From contig JAFDXK010000001.1 of assembly GCA_018267965.1 (NCBI GenBank), positions 1 to 64,000 of the forward strand: DNA of 64,000 bases, written 5' to 3'. The notes under the pieces are model-generated. The model worked only from the letters and a program-made list of their open reading frames with translations, was not told where the DNA came from and made no database searches. Source of the stretch: Bacteroidota bacterium. Lineage in GTDB: Bacteria; Bacteroidota; Bacteroidia; Chitinophagales; Chitinophagaceae. Numbering within the stretch: the stretch's first letter is position 1; each line of letters starts with the position of its first letter. Position numbers and translations under genes: made by a program. Shown here one piece after another: positions 46,101 through 53,144 of the stretch.

Positions 46101-47377
46101 CACAATGCTTGAGTGGTTACATCTCCATACCTATCTGTAGGCTTTATCTTTAAAAAATCATAAGGGTATACTACAAAATTCTCAATCGGGGGGTCTATTA
46201 TATTAATCCCTCCACCAATGGTGCCTATCCATATTCTGCCATCCTTATCCTTATAAACTACTTTTATGAAATCATCGGAAAGACTGCTGGGATTTAGCGG
46301 ATTGTTTTTATAGGTTATAATACTACCATCAATAGTATTTAACACATTTATTCCTCCTCCTTCAGTCCCTATATATATCTTATTACCGGCTGGGCAAATG
46401 GATCGAACAATATTATTTGACAGCCTTACAGAATCTTTTACGTTATTTTCGAATGTTTCAAATTTTCGGTCTGCCAAATTGTACTTAAGGATAACAGAGT
46501 CTTTTGTATTATTATTGAAGGATTCAAATTCCCAATCTGCCAAATTATACTTAAGGATACCTACAAATGTTGATAACCATACATTTCCTGAACTATCGGG
46601 AGTAATACCGTAGACCAGCCTTAGCATATGCGACACGCTATCGTAATGTTGCCTGTTAACTAATGCCTTACCAACTGATACGGGGTGAAATTGATTTGTA
46701 TTTAAATCATAGTAGTTTAAATGTCCTGTGGTTTTCAGATCTCTGAACGGGTCGCCACCTCCTTCAAATGTCCCCACAAAGTATTTGCCATTTGCTATTT
46801 CGTATATCGAAGTACATTTTATACTTGCTATCGTGTAGCGGTCGTTTGCTCTCCATATATGATGTATGAATGTTTGCCTGCTTTCATCAAACAATTCTAA
46901 TCCCCCGCCGTATAGGCATATCCAAAACCTGCCTTCATTATCTTCATAAATCTGAGCTACATACCCGGTATTAATGCTGTTTGGTTTCTTAGGGTCATGT
47001 TCGTAACGTTTGAATTTTTCCGTTATCGGGTCATATATAGTGATGCCATTATCATTAGTACCTATCCATATTCTGCCCCTGCGGTCTTCGTACAAAGCAG
47101 TGATATTGTTTCCGCTAAGGCTATTGGAGTCATTGGGGTTTCGAATAAATAAATCGAAGTTTCTGCCGTCGTAACGGTTCAGGCCTTTATCTGTACCAAA
47201 CCACATGAATCCATTACGGTCTTGCAATATGCAATTGACAATATTGCTTGCCAGCCCATTAGCTCGGTTCAGATGCCTGAATACTACTGGCAGTTCATAA
47301 GGCTTGCCTTTATTGTTTTGAGCAAATGCAGCATAAGATGCAAAAAATAGGAGGCATATGAGTAGCGCTCTTTTCAT
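43193..47377 (-). CDS. Hybrid two-component sensor: propeller, Y_Y_Y, kinase, receiver, Hpt
   Basis: 1394 aa. Signal peptide at 1-19; about 14 two-component-regulator propeller blades (FMWFGTDKGLNRYDG, RIWIGTNDNGITIYDP and so on) to about residue 735; a Y_Y_Y domain at 745-820 (NYAYKLVGLNDDWIDV); one membrane helix at 832-855; HisKA with MSHEIRTPMN (phospho-His near 905); HATPase near 990-1110 (N-box LLNLCSNSIKF, ADTGIGV, GTGLGLSI); receiver at 1144-1255 with DIILMDAQMP (Asp near 1192); and a C-terminal Hpt domain with LVHAFKPKCAMMG (His near 1337). Unlike classical HTCS proteins it has no AraC output, so the Hpt His probably passes phosphate to the LytTR regulator 37 bases upstream. A 66-bp tandem duplication lies in the propeller (46427-46558). 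Confidence 0.92.
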   Translation of the reverse strand: MKRALLICLLFFASYAAFAQNNKGKPYELPVVFRHLNRANGLASNIVNCILQDRNGFMWFGTDKGLNRYDGRNFDLFIRNPNDSNSLSGNNITALYEDRRGRIWIGTNDNGITIYDPITEKFKRYEHDPKKPNSINTGYVAQIYEDNEGRFWICLYGGGLELFDESRQTFIHHIWRANDRYTIASIKCTSIYEIANGKYFVGTFEGGGDPFRDLKTTGHLNYYDLNTNQFHPVSVGKALVNRQHYDSVSHMLRLVYGITPDSSGNVWLSTFVGILKYNLADWEFESFNNNTKDSVILKYNLADRKFETFENNVKDSVRLSNNIVRSICPAGNKIYIGTEGGGINVLNTIDGSIITYKNNPLNPSSLSDDFIKVVYKDKDGRIWIGTIGGGINIIDPPIENFVVYPYDFLKIKPTDRYGDVTTQALCPVDGGKILVGSQRGVRLLNTHTNEVKLFEQIGVRNGKEYSFPSYSISPSKSGHFWISMADLIYRYNTKNETISECNYRRIAYRNYLPIQSIVEKDDSNLIVIFFDRQASIINLQKNTRNFLVNNVKPFITKDKSGNIWCSLYPPENGNNIVRISSDYSLKYFSLDNASKTSVNANQIRGMFTDSKNCIWVWGSDWIDTFDRRVQKFILYKNIKKLPDNNIVSLTEDGEGNIWFATKSAVIKMDSRNDITAYEAYRDLPVHKIESQMVYDKQEDAIYFAANEGLVKFYPKRLLDKNKMPPVHITGFKLFNKAIQTDSSALVKRVYNFNYDQNFITINFNVLNYTENVVYNYAYKLVGLNDDWIDVGNRYEANFTNLQPGTYVFKVRASTRDGKHISESQEVKIVIATPWWQSWWFYAVCFVFVIAAIYAYNKYRTNAFMKRTKLLESQVAERTSQYKEQKEKAETSERLRQQFLANMSHEIRTPMNAVNSFVHLLMEKDPKPEQVQYLNAISKSSDLLLHIINDVLDISKMEVGKLQLEKIPFSLKQVVSSIADTLSVLAEEKKLQIQTVIADKVPDMIEGDPYRLSQILLNLCSNSIKFTEKGYVRINVDLVEGQNIKFSVADTGIGVPPEKLKLLFRDFAQVNISDTRKHGGTGLGLSISKGLVTLMGGNITAESIPSVGSSFSFTIPLQLANTQQTIISKTTAQKVDGSVLNGLRILVVDDNEYNRLAVIDTLNLKANVMINIASNGQQALDLLHINVYDIILMDAQMPIMSGIEATKHIRANFPSPKNAVPIIAMTASVQHAYLEECLAAGMNTCVTKPFNALTLIREMAILTGKANVFPDSQNAEVDSDKNHSENGIVTNLAGLREFCEDNEARMHQYISLYLKGIPAFCNEIEASLSKKNYETIKELVHAFKPKCAMMGMKRVLLIANKLEANENHFAPEWEDDIRLLLNDIRKSVTELTKYK
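46427..46558 (-). repeat. Intragenic 66-bp tandem duplication in the propeller of the hybrid kinase
   Basis: Two adjacent 22-residue units: ILKYNLADWEFESFNNNTKD (first 20 residues) and ILKYNLADRKFETFENNVKD. About three quarters of the bases are identical, so the duplication is not recent. The frame is kept. Confidence 0.75.
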
Positions 47378-47414
47378 GCTGCATTACTTTATGAATTGAT
47401 TATTTTATAGAATA

Positions 47415-48176
47415 TCAGAACTGCGAAACCAGTTTCAGCAGTTCATCTTTTTTTCTGCGCGATACATCTAATGTTGTTCCGTCTGTCAATATTACCTGCC
47501 CCCCATCACCACGCAAATATTTTTTCATATGGTTGAGGTTTATCAGGTGCGACTTGTGTATCCTGAAAAACCCATGTGGCAATAACAGCTCCTCAAAACT
47601 ACCAAGGGTTCTAGACGACATTACCATTTTTTTACCATTCTGATAAATCTTGGTGTATCTATCATCGCCTTCACAATACATAATATCCTGCAGGCCTATA
47701 AATATTAACCCATCCATGGTAGGTATTGCCAGGTTTTCAATTTTTGTTTTGGCTTGCGTTATCACTTCCATTTGCCAAAGCGAAAGGTCGGTATCTTTGC
47801 TTCGTTTCTCATAAACCCGGCTTATAGCTTCCTGCAAATCAGCAATATTCACAGGTTTAAGTAAATAATCGATAGCTGAAAAACGTATAGCCCTAATCGC
47901 ATAGTGCTCGTGTGATGTAGTGAATATGATCTCGAAATTGATAGCCGGCAATTTTTTCAGCATATCAAACCCGCTCATGCCGCCCGGCATTTCTACATCC
48001 AGAAACACAACATCCGGTTTTAGCGATGCCAGCTTTCCTATAGCATCTTCCGCACTGTTAAATGTGGCAATCATTTCCACATCGCTCACCTTATGCTTTA
48101 TAATGTCCTGAAGATGAAAACAAGAGAATTCGTCATCATCTATTATTACAGCCTTTAGTTGGTTTGTAATACCCAT
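47415..48176 (-). CDS. LytTR family response regulator
   Basis: 253 aa. Receiver at 1-125 (IIDDDEF, phospho-acceptor Asp 60 in FLDVEMPG, Lys in DYLLKPVN) and LytTR DNA-binding domain at about 150-250 (LQDIMYCEGDDRYTKIYQNGKK, LPHGFFRIHKSHLINLNHMKKYLRGDGGQVILTDGTTLDVSRRKKDEL). LytTR proteins bind paired 9-bp direct repeats about two helical turns apart. Two matching elements lie nearby (51021-51049, 53068-53096). It sits between the protease gene and the hybrid kinase, all on one strand with gaps of 47 and 37 bases, so it is probably the kinase's partner. A perfect hairpin covers its start codon. Confidence 0.93.
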   Translation of the reverse strand: MGITNQLKAVIIDDDEFSCFHLQDIIKHKVSDVEMIATFNSAEDAIGKLASLKPDVVFLDVEMPGGMSGFDMLKKLPAINFEIIFTTSHEHYAIRAIRFSAIDYLLKPVNIADLQEAISRVYEKRSKDTDLSLWQMEVITQAKTKIENLAIPTMDGLIFIGLQDIMYCEGDDRYTKIYQNGKKMVMSSRTLGSFEELLLPHGFFRIHKSHLINLNHMKKYLRGDGGQVILTDGTTLDVSRRKKDELLKLVSQF

Positions 48177-48203
48177 TCCCTAAAGATAATAATTTAGGGA
48201 ATG
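48174..48203 (-). promoter_or_regulatory. Perfect 11-bp hairpin over the LytTR start codon
   Basis: CATTCCCTAAA and TTTAGGGAATG are exact inverted repeats around an 8-base loop (GATAATAA on the plus strand). In the transcript the 3' arm ends in the AUG of the LytTR gene, so the folded form would hide the start. It lies in the 47-base gap after the protease gene and has no T-tract, so it is not a simple terminator. Confidence 0.6.
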
Positions 48204-48223
48204 GATAATACCTTGATTTACAT

Positions 48224-50536
48224 CTATTGTTTTGCTATTTTATATACCGCCTCTTCGCCATTGCTTACTATACGCAGGATGTATATGCCCGCAGGGCTAT
48301 TTTCCATATTCACTACCTGCTCGCTGCCGGCGGTAAGGTTGCCTGCGTTGTTGCTGTATACAATCTTACCTGTGATGTCTGCAATAGTTATCACCGTATT
48401 ATTGGCCTGCTTGTCAAAAGCTATATGCAGTTCGTTGCTGGTAGGGTTAGGATATACCTTAAGGGTGTTTTTGATTGCAGCTTTCTCTACGCTTACGGTC
48501 ATACCATCAAATGCATTTATTTTACCCCAGCCCCATGTATTGCTGCCATTAACTGGTATGGCACCTGTATAATTGTCTGTAATAGCAGTTTTCTTCATTC
48601 TGTCCAACGCCTGTGCAGGTGTAAGTGTCGGGTATTTCTGCAACCACAGGGCAAGTATACCTGTAACCATAGGGCATGACATGGAAGTACCTTGCATTTT
48701 TCCGAAATACCATTTTTTTGAACCAATACTAACGTCCTTTACCACGAATGGACTATTAGCGTCGTAGTCACCAGATTTATCGTAGCTATTTACAGATGAA
48801 ATAATCATATTGCCGGGGGCTGTAATGTCGGGTTTAGTACGGCCATCTGCTGTCGGACCCTGAGAGGAAAAGGGTGCTATTGCGCCTGATGGAGCCATAA
48901 AGCCGGGCTCCTGCATTTGCAGCCCTGCATTTAGTGATGTCCATATCGTGTGCGTCGTATATGCCCCAACACTAATTACATTTTTTCCGCCAGCTCCTAC
49001 ACCAACGGTATGGGTCGAATTGCCCGTTATAAGATGAGGGTCGGGAATCCCAAAATCTGTAAAAAGTCCATAGGGTACACCTGGGCTAGGTCTATCAGCC
49101 CACATCTGAACAAAGCTATTTGGGGCGATTATCTTGATAAATAGTTTTAAGGTACTTGTATTGGGTATAGCATTATCTAAAACAGCAATATTGATATTGG
49201 GTTTACCACTATTTGCATCTATACTTGCTTGTAAACCAATTTTCATGGTATCATTATTATTGCCTATTAAGTTAAAACTATAAACAGAATCTATATTAGC
49301 AGCTATTGTGGCTGTGAAGTAAGATGGATTTAAAGTGATAATATCCATTAATAATAATTGAACTTTAAAATTTTCATTCTTCCTGCCATACATATAAGCT
49401 CTATACCCGGCTGTTAACTTTGGATAAGTGGTGAAAAATGTATACGCTACTGAATCCAAATTAACGAAAGTATGTTCTGCATACATGTTATTACTACCAC
49501 TATTTCCTGCAGAGCGTACTAAAAGCATTCCAGGTCCGGTTAATGAGTCCATTGCCTGTTCTTCGGTACTGGTGCCATCATGCGCACCTTCCTGACTGCC
49601 GAAGCTCATATTAATAACACATGGCTTACCAACAGATGCTGCATAGTTTTGTACATATTTTATTGCATCAATAATATAAGTAGTGCTTAATTTGGCAGCT
49701 ACTAATACAATATCACTTTCATAAGCCACACCTTTATAAGGACTGCCCGGGTAACCACCTGCCCCTGCGGCTGTGCCTGCTGTGTGGCTACCATGAGACT
49801 GCACTGTATCATCGTTCGGAGCGCTGAGCATTGCTGCTTCTGTAGTATATTCAGAGCCATATGCGTAACCAACAGGTGGCGTGCCGGAGTTATTCTTTTG
49901 ATTCCAGAACCTTTTAACACGATAATTGGCAGTACCAGTTGTGTCATAAAAGTTAGGGTGTGTAAGATCAAAGCCTACATCCAGGTCTCCGACTACAACG
50001 CCTTTGCCTGTGTAGGGCATGGTTAGTGGCGCTAGACCCTTGTGCACTTTATCTACATTAGTAACTATACGTGCCGTATCCATATGCAGGAATTCTTTGC
50101 TACCAATATCTAAAAGCAACAAATCCGGCATTTGTACTATTGCTTCAATCTTGTCTATAGGCACTAGTGCTGTATATAAACTCCCAATTTTAGAACCCAA
50201 TAGCACACCCTGTTCGCTAAGCCCTGACATAGTAAGCTGACCTTTTAACTTAATAAAGCTGTTAGCGTATAACTTATTCCCTTTGCGTATCAACGCATAC
50301 TTTTGTGTCAGTTGTTCTTCATTAATACTTCCGGATTTTTTTTTCATTTCCATCATTTCGAGCAATAGGAATGCTGTATTTGTCGACATACCGTGAGTTG
50401 ACATGGCATCTGTCGGGCGCGCTATTTTTGCTGAAGGGAAATCGGCCGGTATCCTTCTTGGCTTTTCATTGTTCTGTGCCTGTACATTGAAGGACAAGAA
50501 CAGGAAAAAGAGTAATAAAATGTTTAGCTGTTTCAT
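48224..50536 (-). CDS. T9SS-secreted subtilisin-like serine protease (S8)
   Basis: 770 aa. Signal peptide at 1-20; propeptide-like region at about 60-165; S8 catalytic domain with Asp 186 (GDLDVGFDLTHPNF), His 251 (SHGSHTAGT), oxyanion Asn 345 (RSAGNSG) and Ser near 617 (GTSMSCPMVTG); a beta insert at about 355-500; and a type A sorting domain at the end (VYPNPTSNELHIAFD ... SPAGIYILRIVSNGEE). It is therefore an active extracellular or cell-surface protease. The gene upstream by 11 bases encodes a stand-alone protein resembling this propeptide. Downstream are the LytTR regulator and hybrid kinase on the same strand. Confidence 0.93.
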   Translation of the reverse strand: MKQLNILLLFFLFLSFNVQAQNNEKPRRIPADFPSAKIARPTDAMSTHGMSTNTAFLLLEMMEMKKKSGSINEEQLTQKYALIRKGNKLYANSFIKLKGQLTMSGLSEQGVLLGSKIGSLYTALVPIDKIEAIVQMPDLLLLDIGSKEFLHMDTARIVTNVDKVHKGLAPLTMPYTGKGVVVGDLDVGFDLTHPNFYDTTGTANYRVKRFWNQKNNSGTPPVGYAYGSEYTTEAAMLSAPNDDTVQSHGSHTAGTAAGAGGYPGSPYKGVAYESDIVLVAAKLSTTYIIDAIKYVQNYAASVGKPCVINMSFGSQEGAHDGTSTEEQAMDSLTGPGMLLVRSAGNSGSNNMYAEHTFVNLDSVAYTFFTTYPKLTAGYRAYMYGRKNENFKVQLLLMDIITLNPSYFTATIAANIDSVYSFNLIGNNNDTMKIGLQASIDANSGKPNINIAVLDNAIPNTSTLKLFIKIIAPNSFVQMWADRPSPGVPYGLFTDFGIPDPHLITGNSTHTVGVGAGGKNVISVGAYTTHTIWTSLNAGLQMQEPGFMAPSGAIAPFSSQGPTADGRTKPDITAPGNMIISSVNSYDKSGDYDANSPFVVKDVSIGSKKWYFGKMQGTSMSCPMVTGILALWLQKYPTLTPAQALDRMKKTAITDNYTGAIPVNGSNTWGWGKINAFDGMTVSVEKAAIKNTLKVYPNPTSNELHIAFDKQANNTVITIADITGKIVYSNNAGNLTAGSEQVVNMENSPAGIYILRIVSNGEEAVYKIAKQ

Positions 50537-50547
50537 ATAGTTGATAT

Positions 50548-50961
50548 TTAATTGATTTCAAGTTTTTTTGATAATTCGAAATAGGTGATGCCTTTCTGAT
50601 TCAGGAATGTTGAAAACGCTGATAACGGAACCAGTATCGTTCTGATGTCTCCCGATGGTTGGCCGGGAAATGTTTTTATTTTCTTAAGCTGCTTCTCAGA
50701 AAAATTTTTATCGGTTTTTATAAACCCGCTTACATAGTAGATGCCCTTTATTTTTTGCAGGCTATACTTTTTTATTAATTGAGTTGAGGGATTGAATGTT
50801 TTCAAAGGTTGTTTAGAAGTATTCATTTCATTCTGCAGGTCCATCATAAAAAATTTGGTATCTGCAGAAACAGGGAAAGCCCCTTGTGCGTAAAGTGTTG
50901 TGCACCCTGTAAAAAATGCTAACGGAAGAATCAGAACTAATAAAAAGCGAGGCAGTTTCAT
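50548..50961 (-). CDS. Stand-alone propeptide-like lipoprotein, putative inhibitor or chaperone of the S8 protease
   Basis: 137 aa. Signal sequence with a possible lipobox (FFTGC, Cys 20); cleavage after LYAQ is an alternative. The mature part lines up with residues 60-150 of the adjacent protease: IKKYSLQKIKGIYYVSGFIKTD beside TQKYALIRKGNKLYANSFIKLK, and TILVPLSAFSTFLNQKGI beside TALVPIDKIEAIVQMPDL. Subtilisin propeptides fold as chaperones and tight inhibitors of their own enzyme, and free-standing I9-type relatives inhibit in trans. The gene ends 11 bases before the protease start, so it is co-expressed with it. The LytTR-type element at 51021-51049 lies upstream. Confidence 0.75.
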   Translation of the reverse strand: MKLPRFLLVLILPLAFFTGCTTLYAQGAFPVSADTKFFMMDLQNEMNTSKQPLKTFNPSTQLIKKYSLQKIKGIYYVSGFIKTDKNFSEKQLKKIKTFPGQPSGDIRTILVPLSAFSTFLNQKGITYFELSKKLEIN

Positions 50962-50979
50962 ACATAGTATTTAGTGTTT

Positions 50980-50987
50980 CAAACTTC
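50980..50987 (-). promoter_or_regulatory. -7-like element of the propeptide/protease operon
   Basis: Minus-strand GAAGTTTG (one mismatch to TAnnTTTG), 19 bases before the start. It lies 33 bases from the direct-repeat element at 51021. Confidence 0.5.
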
Positions 50988-51020
50988 TTAAAAATTGACA
51001 GTTGTAGAAAGTGCTATGTA

Positions 51021-51049
51021 GCCAACGGCAGAAATGAGTAGGGAACGGA
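51021..51049 (-). promoter_or_regulatory. LytTR-type direct-repeat element, copy 1
   Basis: On the minus strand: TCCGTTCCC, 11 bases, GCCGTTGGC. The 11-base spacer reads AGAAATGAGTA on the plus strand and is identical in copy 2 at 53068-53096. The half sites fit the LytTR pattern (nCCGTTnnC). Confidence 0.75.
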
Positions 51050-51065
51050 GGATTTATACATAAAC

Positions 51066-51087
51066 AAAGCCCTCGTGAGAGGGCTTT
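51066..51087 (-). terminator. Terminator of the outer-membrane protein / DUF4177 operon
   Basis: AAAGCCCTC / GAGGGCTTT with a 4-base loop, followed by T-rich sequence on the minus strand. Confidence 0.8.
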
Positions 51088-51106
51088 AGTATTACATTCA
51101 ATAGTA

Positions 51107-51511
51107 TTATTTCGCTCTGCGGAATAAGTAACGGGTAATAAATATGCCTCCCGAACTGCTGCCATTAGATATTTGCGAATGCGACCCTGTAGCAACAGAA
51201 ACTAGTTCCCACCCATCATTACTATATTGATTGATGCGCTCTACGATTGCGTTATCATTATCAGCAATGTTGCCAAAATTGATGCCGACCATACTATAAA
51301 AGTTTTTCAGGTCTTTCTCTATCAGCTGCCCGTTCATGTCAGTTGTAAGTATGCGCGATCTACCTAAACCACCTGCAACTACAGATTCTATCGTCGAAAA
51401 TTGTTTGTATTCATACCTGGCTTGTTCCGGGTTGGGCCTGAATGCAAATCCGGTAATAATGATAAGTAATGTTAGCGCAACTAATGCTATGGTCTTGAAA
51501 TTGTTTTTCAT
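51107..51511 (-). CDS. DUF4177-like exported protein
   Basis: 134 aa. An N-terminal hydrophobic segment (IALVALTLLIIITGFAF) acts as signal or anchor. The mature part opens YEYKQFSTIESVV and closes INQYSNDGWELVSVATG ... GIFITRYLFRR, the DUF4177 pattern (start YEYK, DGWELV, final strand). Small alpha-beta domain of unknown function. It begins 35 bases after the outer-membrane protein gene and shares its terminator, so it belongs to the operon headed by the HEEFH protein. Confidence 0.75.
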   Translation of the reverse strand: MKNNFKTIALVALTLLIIITGFAFRPNPEQARYEYKQFSTIESVVAGGLGRSRILTTDMNGQLIEKDLKNFYSMVGINFGNIADNDNAIVERINQYSNDGWELVSVATGSHSQISNGSSSGGIFITRYLFRRAK

Positions 51512-51546
51512 ACTGTATGATTTTAAAGTTGTTTAGAGATTTTCTT

Positions 51547-52995
51547 TTAATACTTGTAATTAAATCTTGCAGACAGACCGAATTCAAAGCCCATCTTATC
51601 ATCCAGAAACGGATTGCCTCTTACCCAACCCTTGGTTTTGCCACTCACACCTATATAAGGGTAGATAAATTTGTTGGCTTTCCATTTCAACATAATATTG
51701 GCATACCCTGTAAAAGCTCCTGTTGCAGTAAAGAAAGACTGATCTTTAGGTTGCAAATCTGCTATGACATCAACTGTTGCCAGAAACTTTTGGTTACCCA
51801 TTTTCACAGGATATTCAAAAAGCATGGCTTCTATACCCGGGAAATTATGAGACAAGTTTTGGTTGAGGTGAGGAGATACGAAAATGTTGTATTTAGATAT
51901 GCTTGTCATCAGATCTATACCAATTGAATTACCAAATGATGTAGGATAGTACCTTCCTGCCAAGGCAGCGCGAAATGTTTTCAACCCTTTATTCTTCTTG
52001 AAAAACAATTCTGAAATTCGAAAATCTATCAACCCAAAATAGTTTAACGAAGACAACCTTGCTTGCTTTTTTAACCATGATATTTGTTCATCGGTAAGGT
52101 CTGACCCTTTTATGTACCTGTCATAGCCATTACCATAAGGGTTTAAGCCTCGTGCTGCATATGCTTCATTAGGGTGCCAAAGGTCATATGCCCAGGCAGC
52201 AGGGTCTAACCCGCAAAAATCTCTTAATTCTTGCTTTGAACCCTCGTTGGCCATTTGCTCTTCTGTTTTTTTAGTCAGTTCATCTCTATTTGTACACACT
52301 TTAAGGTATTGATGCACATTTTGAGCGCTGAATATGTAGTATAAAAAGTTGGGCAAACGACTATCATAGAAGAAATCTTGTTGCTGCATTCTTGAGATAC
52401 CATATACCTGTCCTTCCATTCCTGCTGCTTCCAATCTTACCAAACCGGGGTTATTATTTTTTTTAAGCAACACAAGGTTTGTATCCAACACATAGGCTAC
52501 TGATGCTAAGCCATTGCTCGTCAAACCTTCACGCTTATTAACTGTTAAAGGGTTGAAGCTATTGGTATAATTGACAACCATAGCATTTCTGTGAAACTCC
52601 TCATGGGCCCATCCGGCTCCGTAATAGTTGCCTATCACACCTATATCTAAAACACCAGCCAGGGTGAAATTGAATACCCTTTTCCAAATCTTGTGTTTTT
52701 TCAAAATGGGTATTTGAGTAACTCCCCAATTTACCGTTTGGGCAATGCCTGTAGATATTTGTGTAGCCTGTTGCATGCTCTGGTATTGCATACCCTTGAA
52801 CAAACTCACCTGTGCATTAGGATCAGCAATAGTACAATTAACCGTTTTGCCGGCGTATGTTGCAAATGGGAAATCAAGTATGGTATATTCCAATACCAAC
52901 GGTCTCTTTTCATTAGTGTGTTGCGCTACAGTGTCCGGATTAGCATGCGACTGTGTTGCAGTAAATAACAGCCCAATAAGAATAGCCTTTTTCAT
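51547..52995 (-). CDS. Outer-membrane-like protein with HEEFH motif
   Basis: 482 aa. Signal peptide at 1-18. Residues 105-200 contain a hydrophobic helix leading into GAGWAHEEFHRNAM, so an HExxH zinc-protease motif at 131-135, with candidate third ligands Glu 190 or Glu 195 in LVRLEAAGMEGQ. From about residue 330 the protein is beta-rich (NYFGLIDFRISELFF ... GFEFGLSARFNYKY) and ends in Tyr/Phe like an outer-membrane barrel. No family name is certain. The promoter carries the same direct-repeat element, at the same spacing, as the S8 protease operon, so the two are probably co-regulated. A second protease of the module is possible. Confidence 0.7.
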   Translation of the reverse strand: MKKAILIGLLFTATQSHANPDTVAQHTNEKRPLVLEYTILDFPFATYAGKTVNCTIADPNAQVSLFKGMQYQSMQQATQISTGIAQTVNWGVTQIPILKKHKIWKRVFNFTLAGVLDIGVIGNYYGAGWAHEEFHRNAMVVNYTNSFNPLTVNKREGLTSNGLASVAYVLDTNLVLLKKNNNPGLVRLEAAGMEGQVYGISRMQQQDFFYDSRLPNFLYYIFSAQNVHQYLKVCTNRDELTKKTEEQMANEGSKQELRDFCGLDPAAWAYDLWHPNEAYAARGLNPYGNGYDRYIKGSDLTDEQISWLKKQARLSSLNYFGLIDFRISELFFKKNKGLKTFRAALAGRYYPTSFGNSIGIDLMTSISKYNIFVSPHLNQNLSHNFPGIEAMLFEYPVKMGNQKFLATVDVIADLQPKDQSFFTATGAFTGYANIMLKWKANKFIYPYIGVSGKTKGWVRGNPFLDDKMGFEFGLSARFNYKY

Positions 52996-53026
52996 TTTTT
53001 ACATTTTTAGAAGATAGTATGCTGGA

Positions 53027-53034
53027 CAAACTTG
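53027..53034 (-). promoter_or_regulatory. -7-like element of the HEEFH gene operon
   Basis: Minus-strand CAAGTTTG (one mismatch to TAnnTTTG). It is 33 bases from the direct-repeat element at 53068, exactly as in the protease operon. Confidence 0.5.
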
Positions 53035-53067
53035 ATTATTTGTACGAGAATGCCATAGCGAAATGTA

Positions 53068-53096
53068 GGGAACGGTAGAAATGAGTAGTGAACGGT
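53068..53096 (-). promoter_or_regulatory. LytTR-type direct-repeat element, copy 2
   Basis: On the minus strand: ACCGTTCAC, 11 bases, ACCGTTCCC. The spacer is identical to copy 1. It lies between the divergent HEEFH gene and DUF3667 gene and could serve both. Confidence 0.75.
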
Positions 53097-53119
53097 TATT
53101 TAGTCGGAAAAATCACGCC

Positions 53120-53127
53120 TACATTTG
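53120..53127 (+). promoter_or_regulatory. -7 element of the DUF3667 gene
   Basis: TACATTTG, a perfect TAnnTTTG match, 17 bases before the ATG at 53145. It starts 23 bases after the LytTR-type element. Confidence 0.6.
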
Positions 53128-53144
53128 AAACAAAGATTTTAGAA

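Noticed and set aside
46427-46558. Tandem repeat considered as a CRISPR or satellite array
   Set aside because: Only two units, in frame inside a conserved gene, without spacers.
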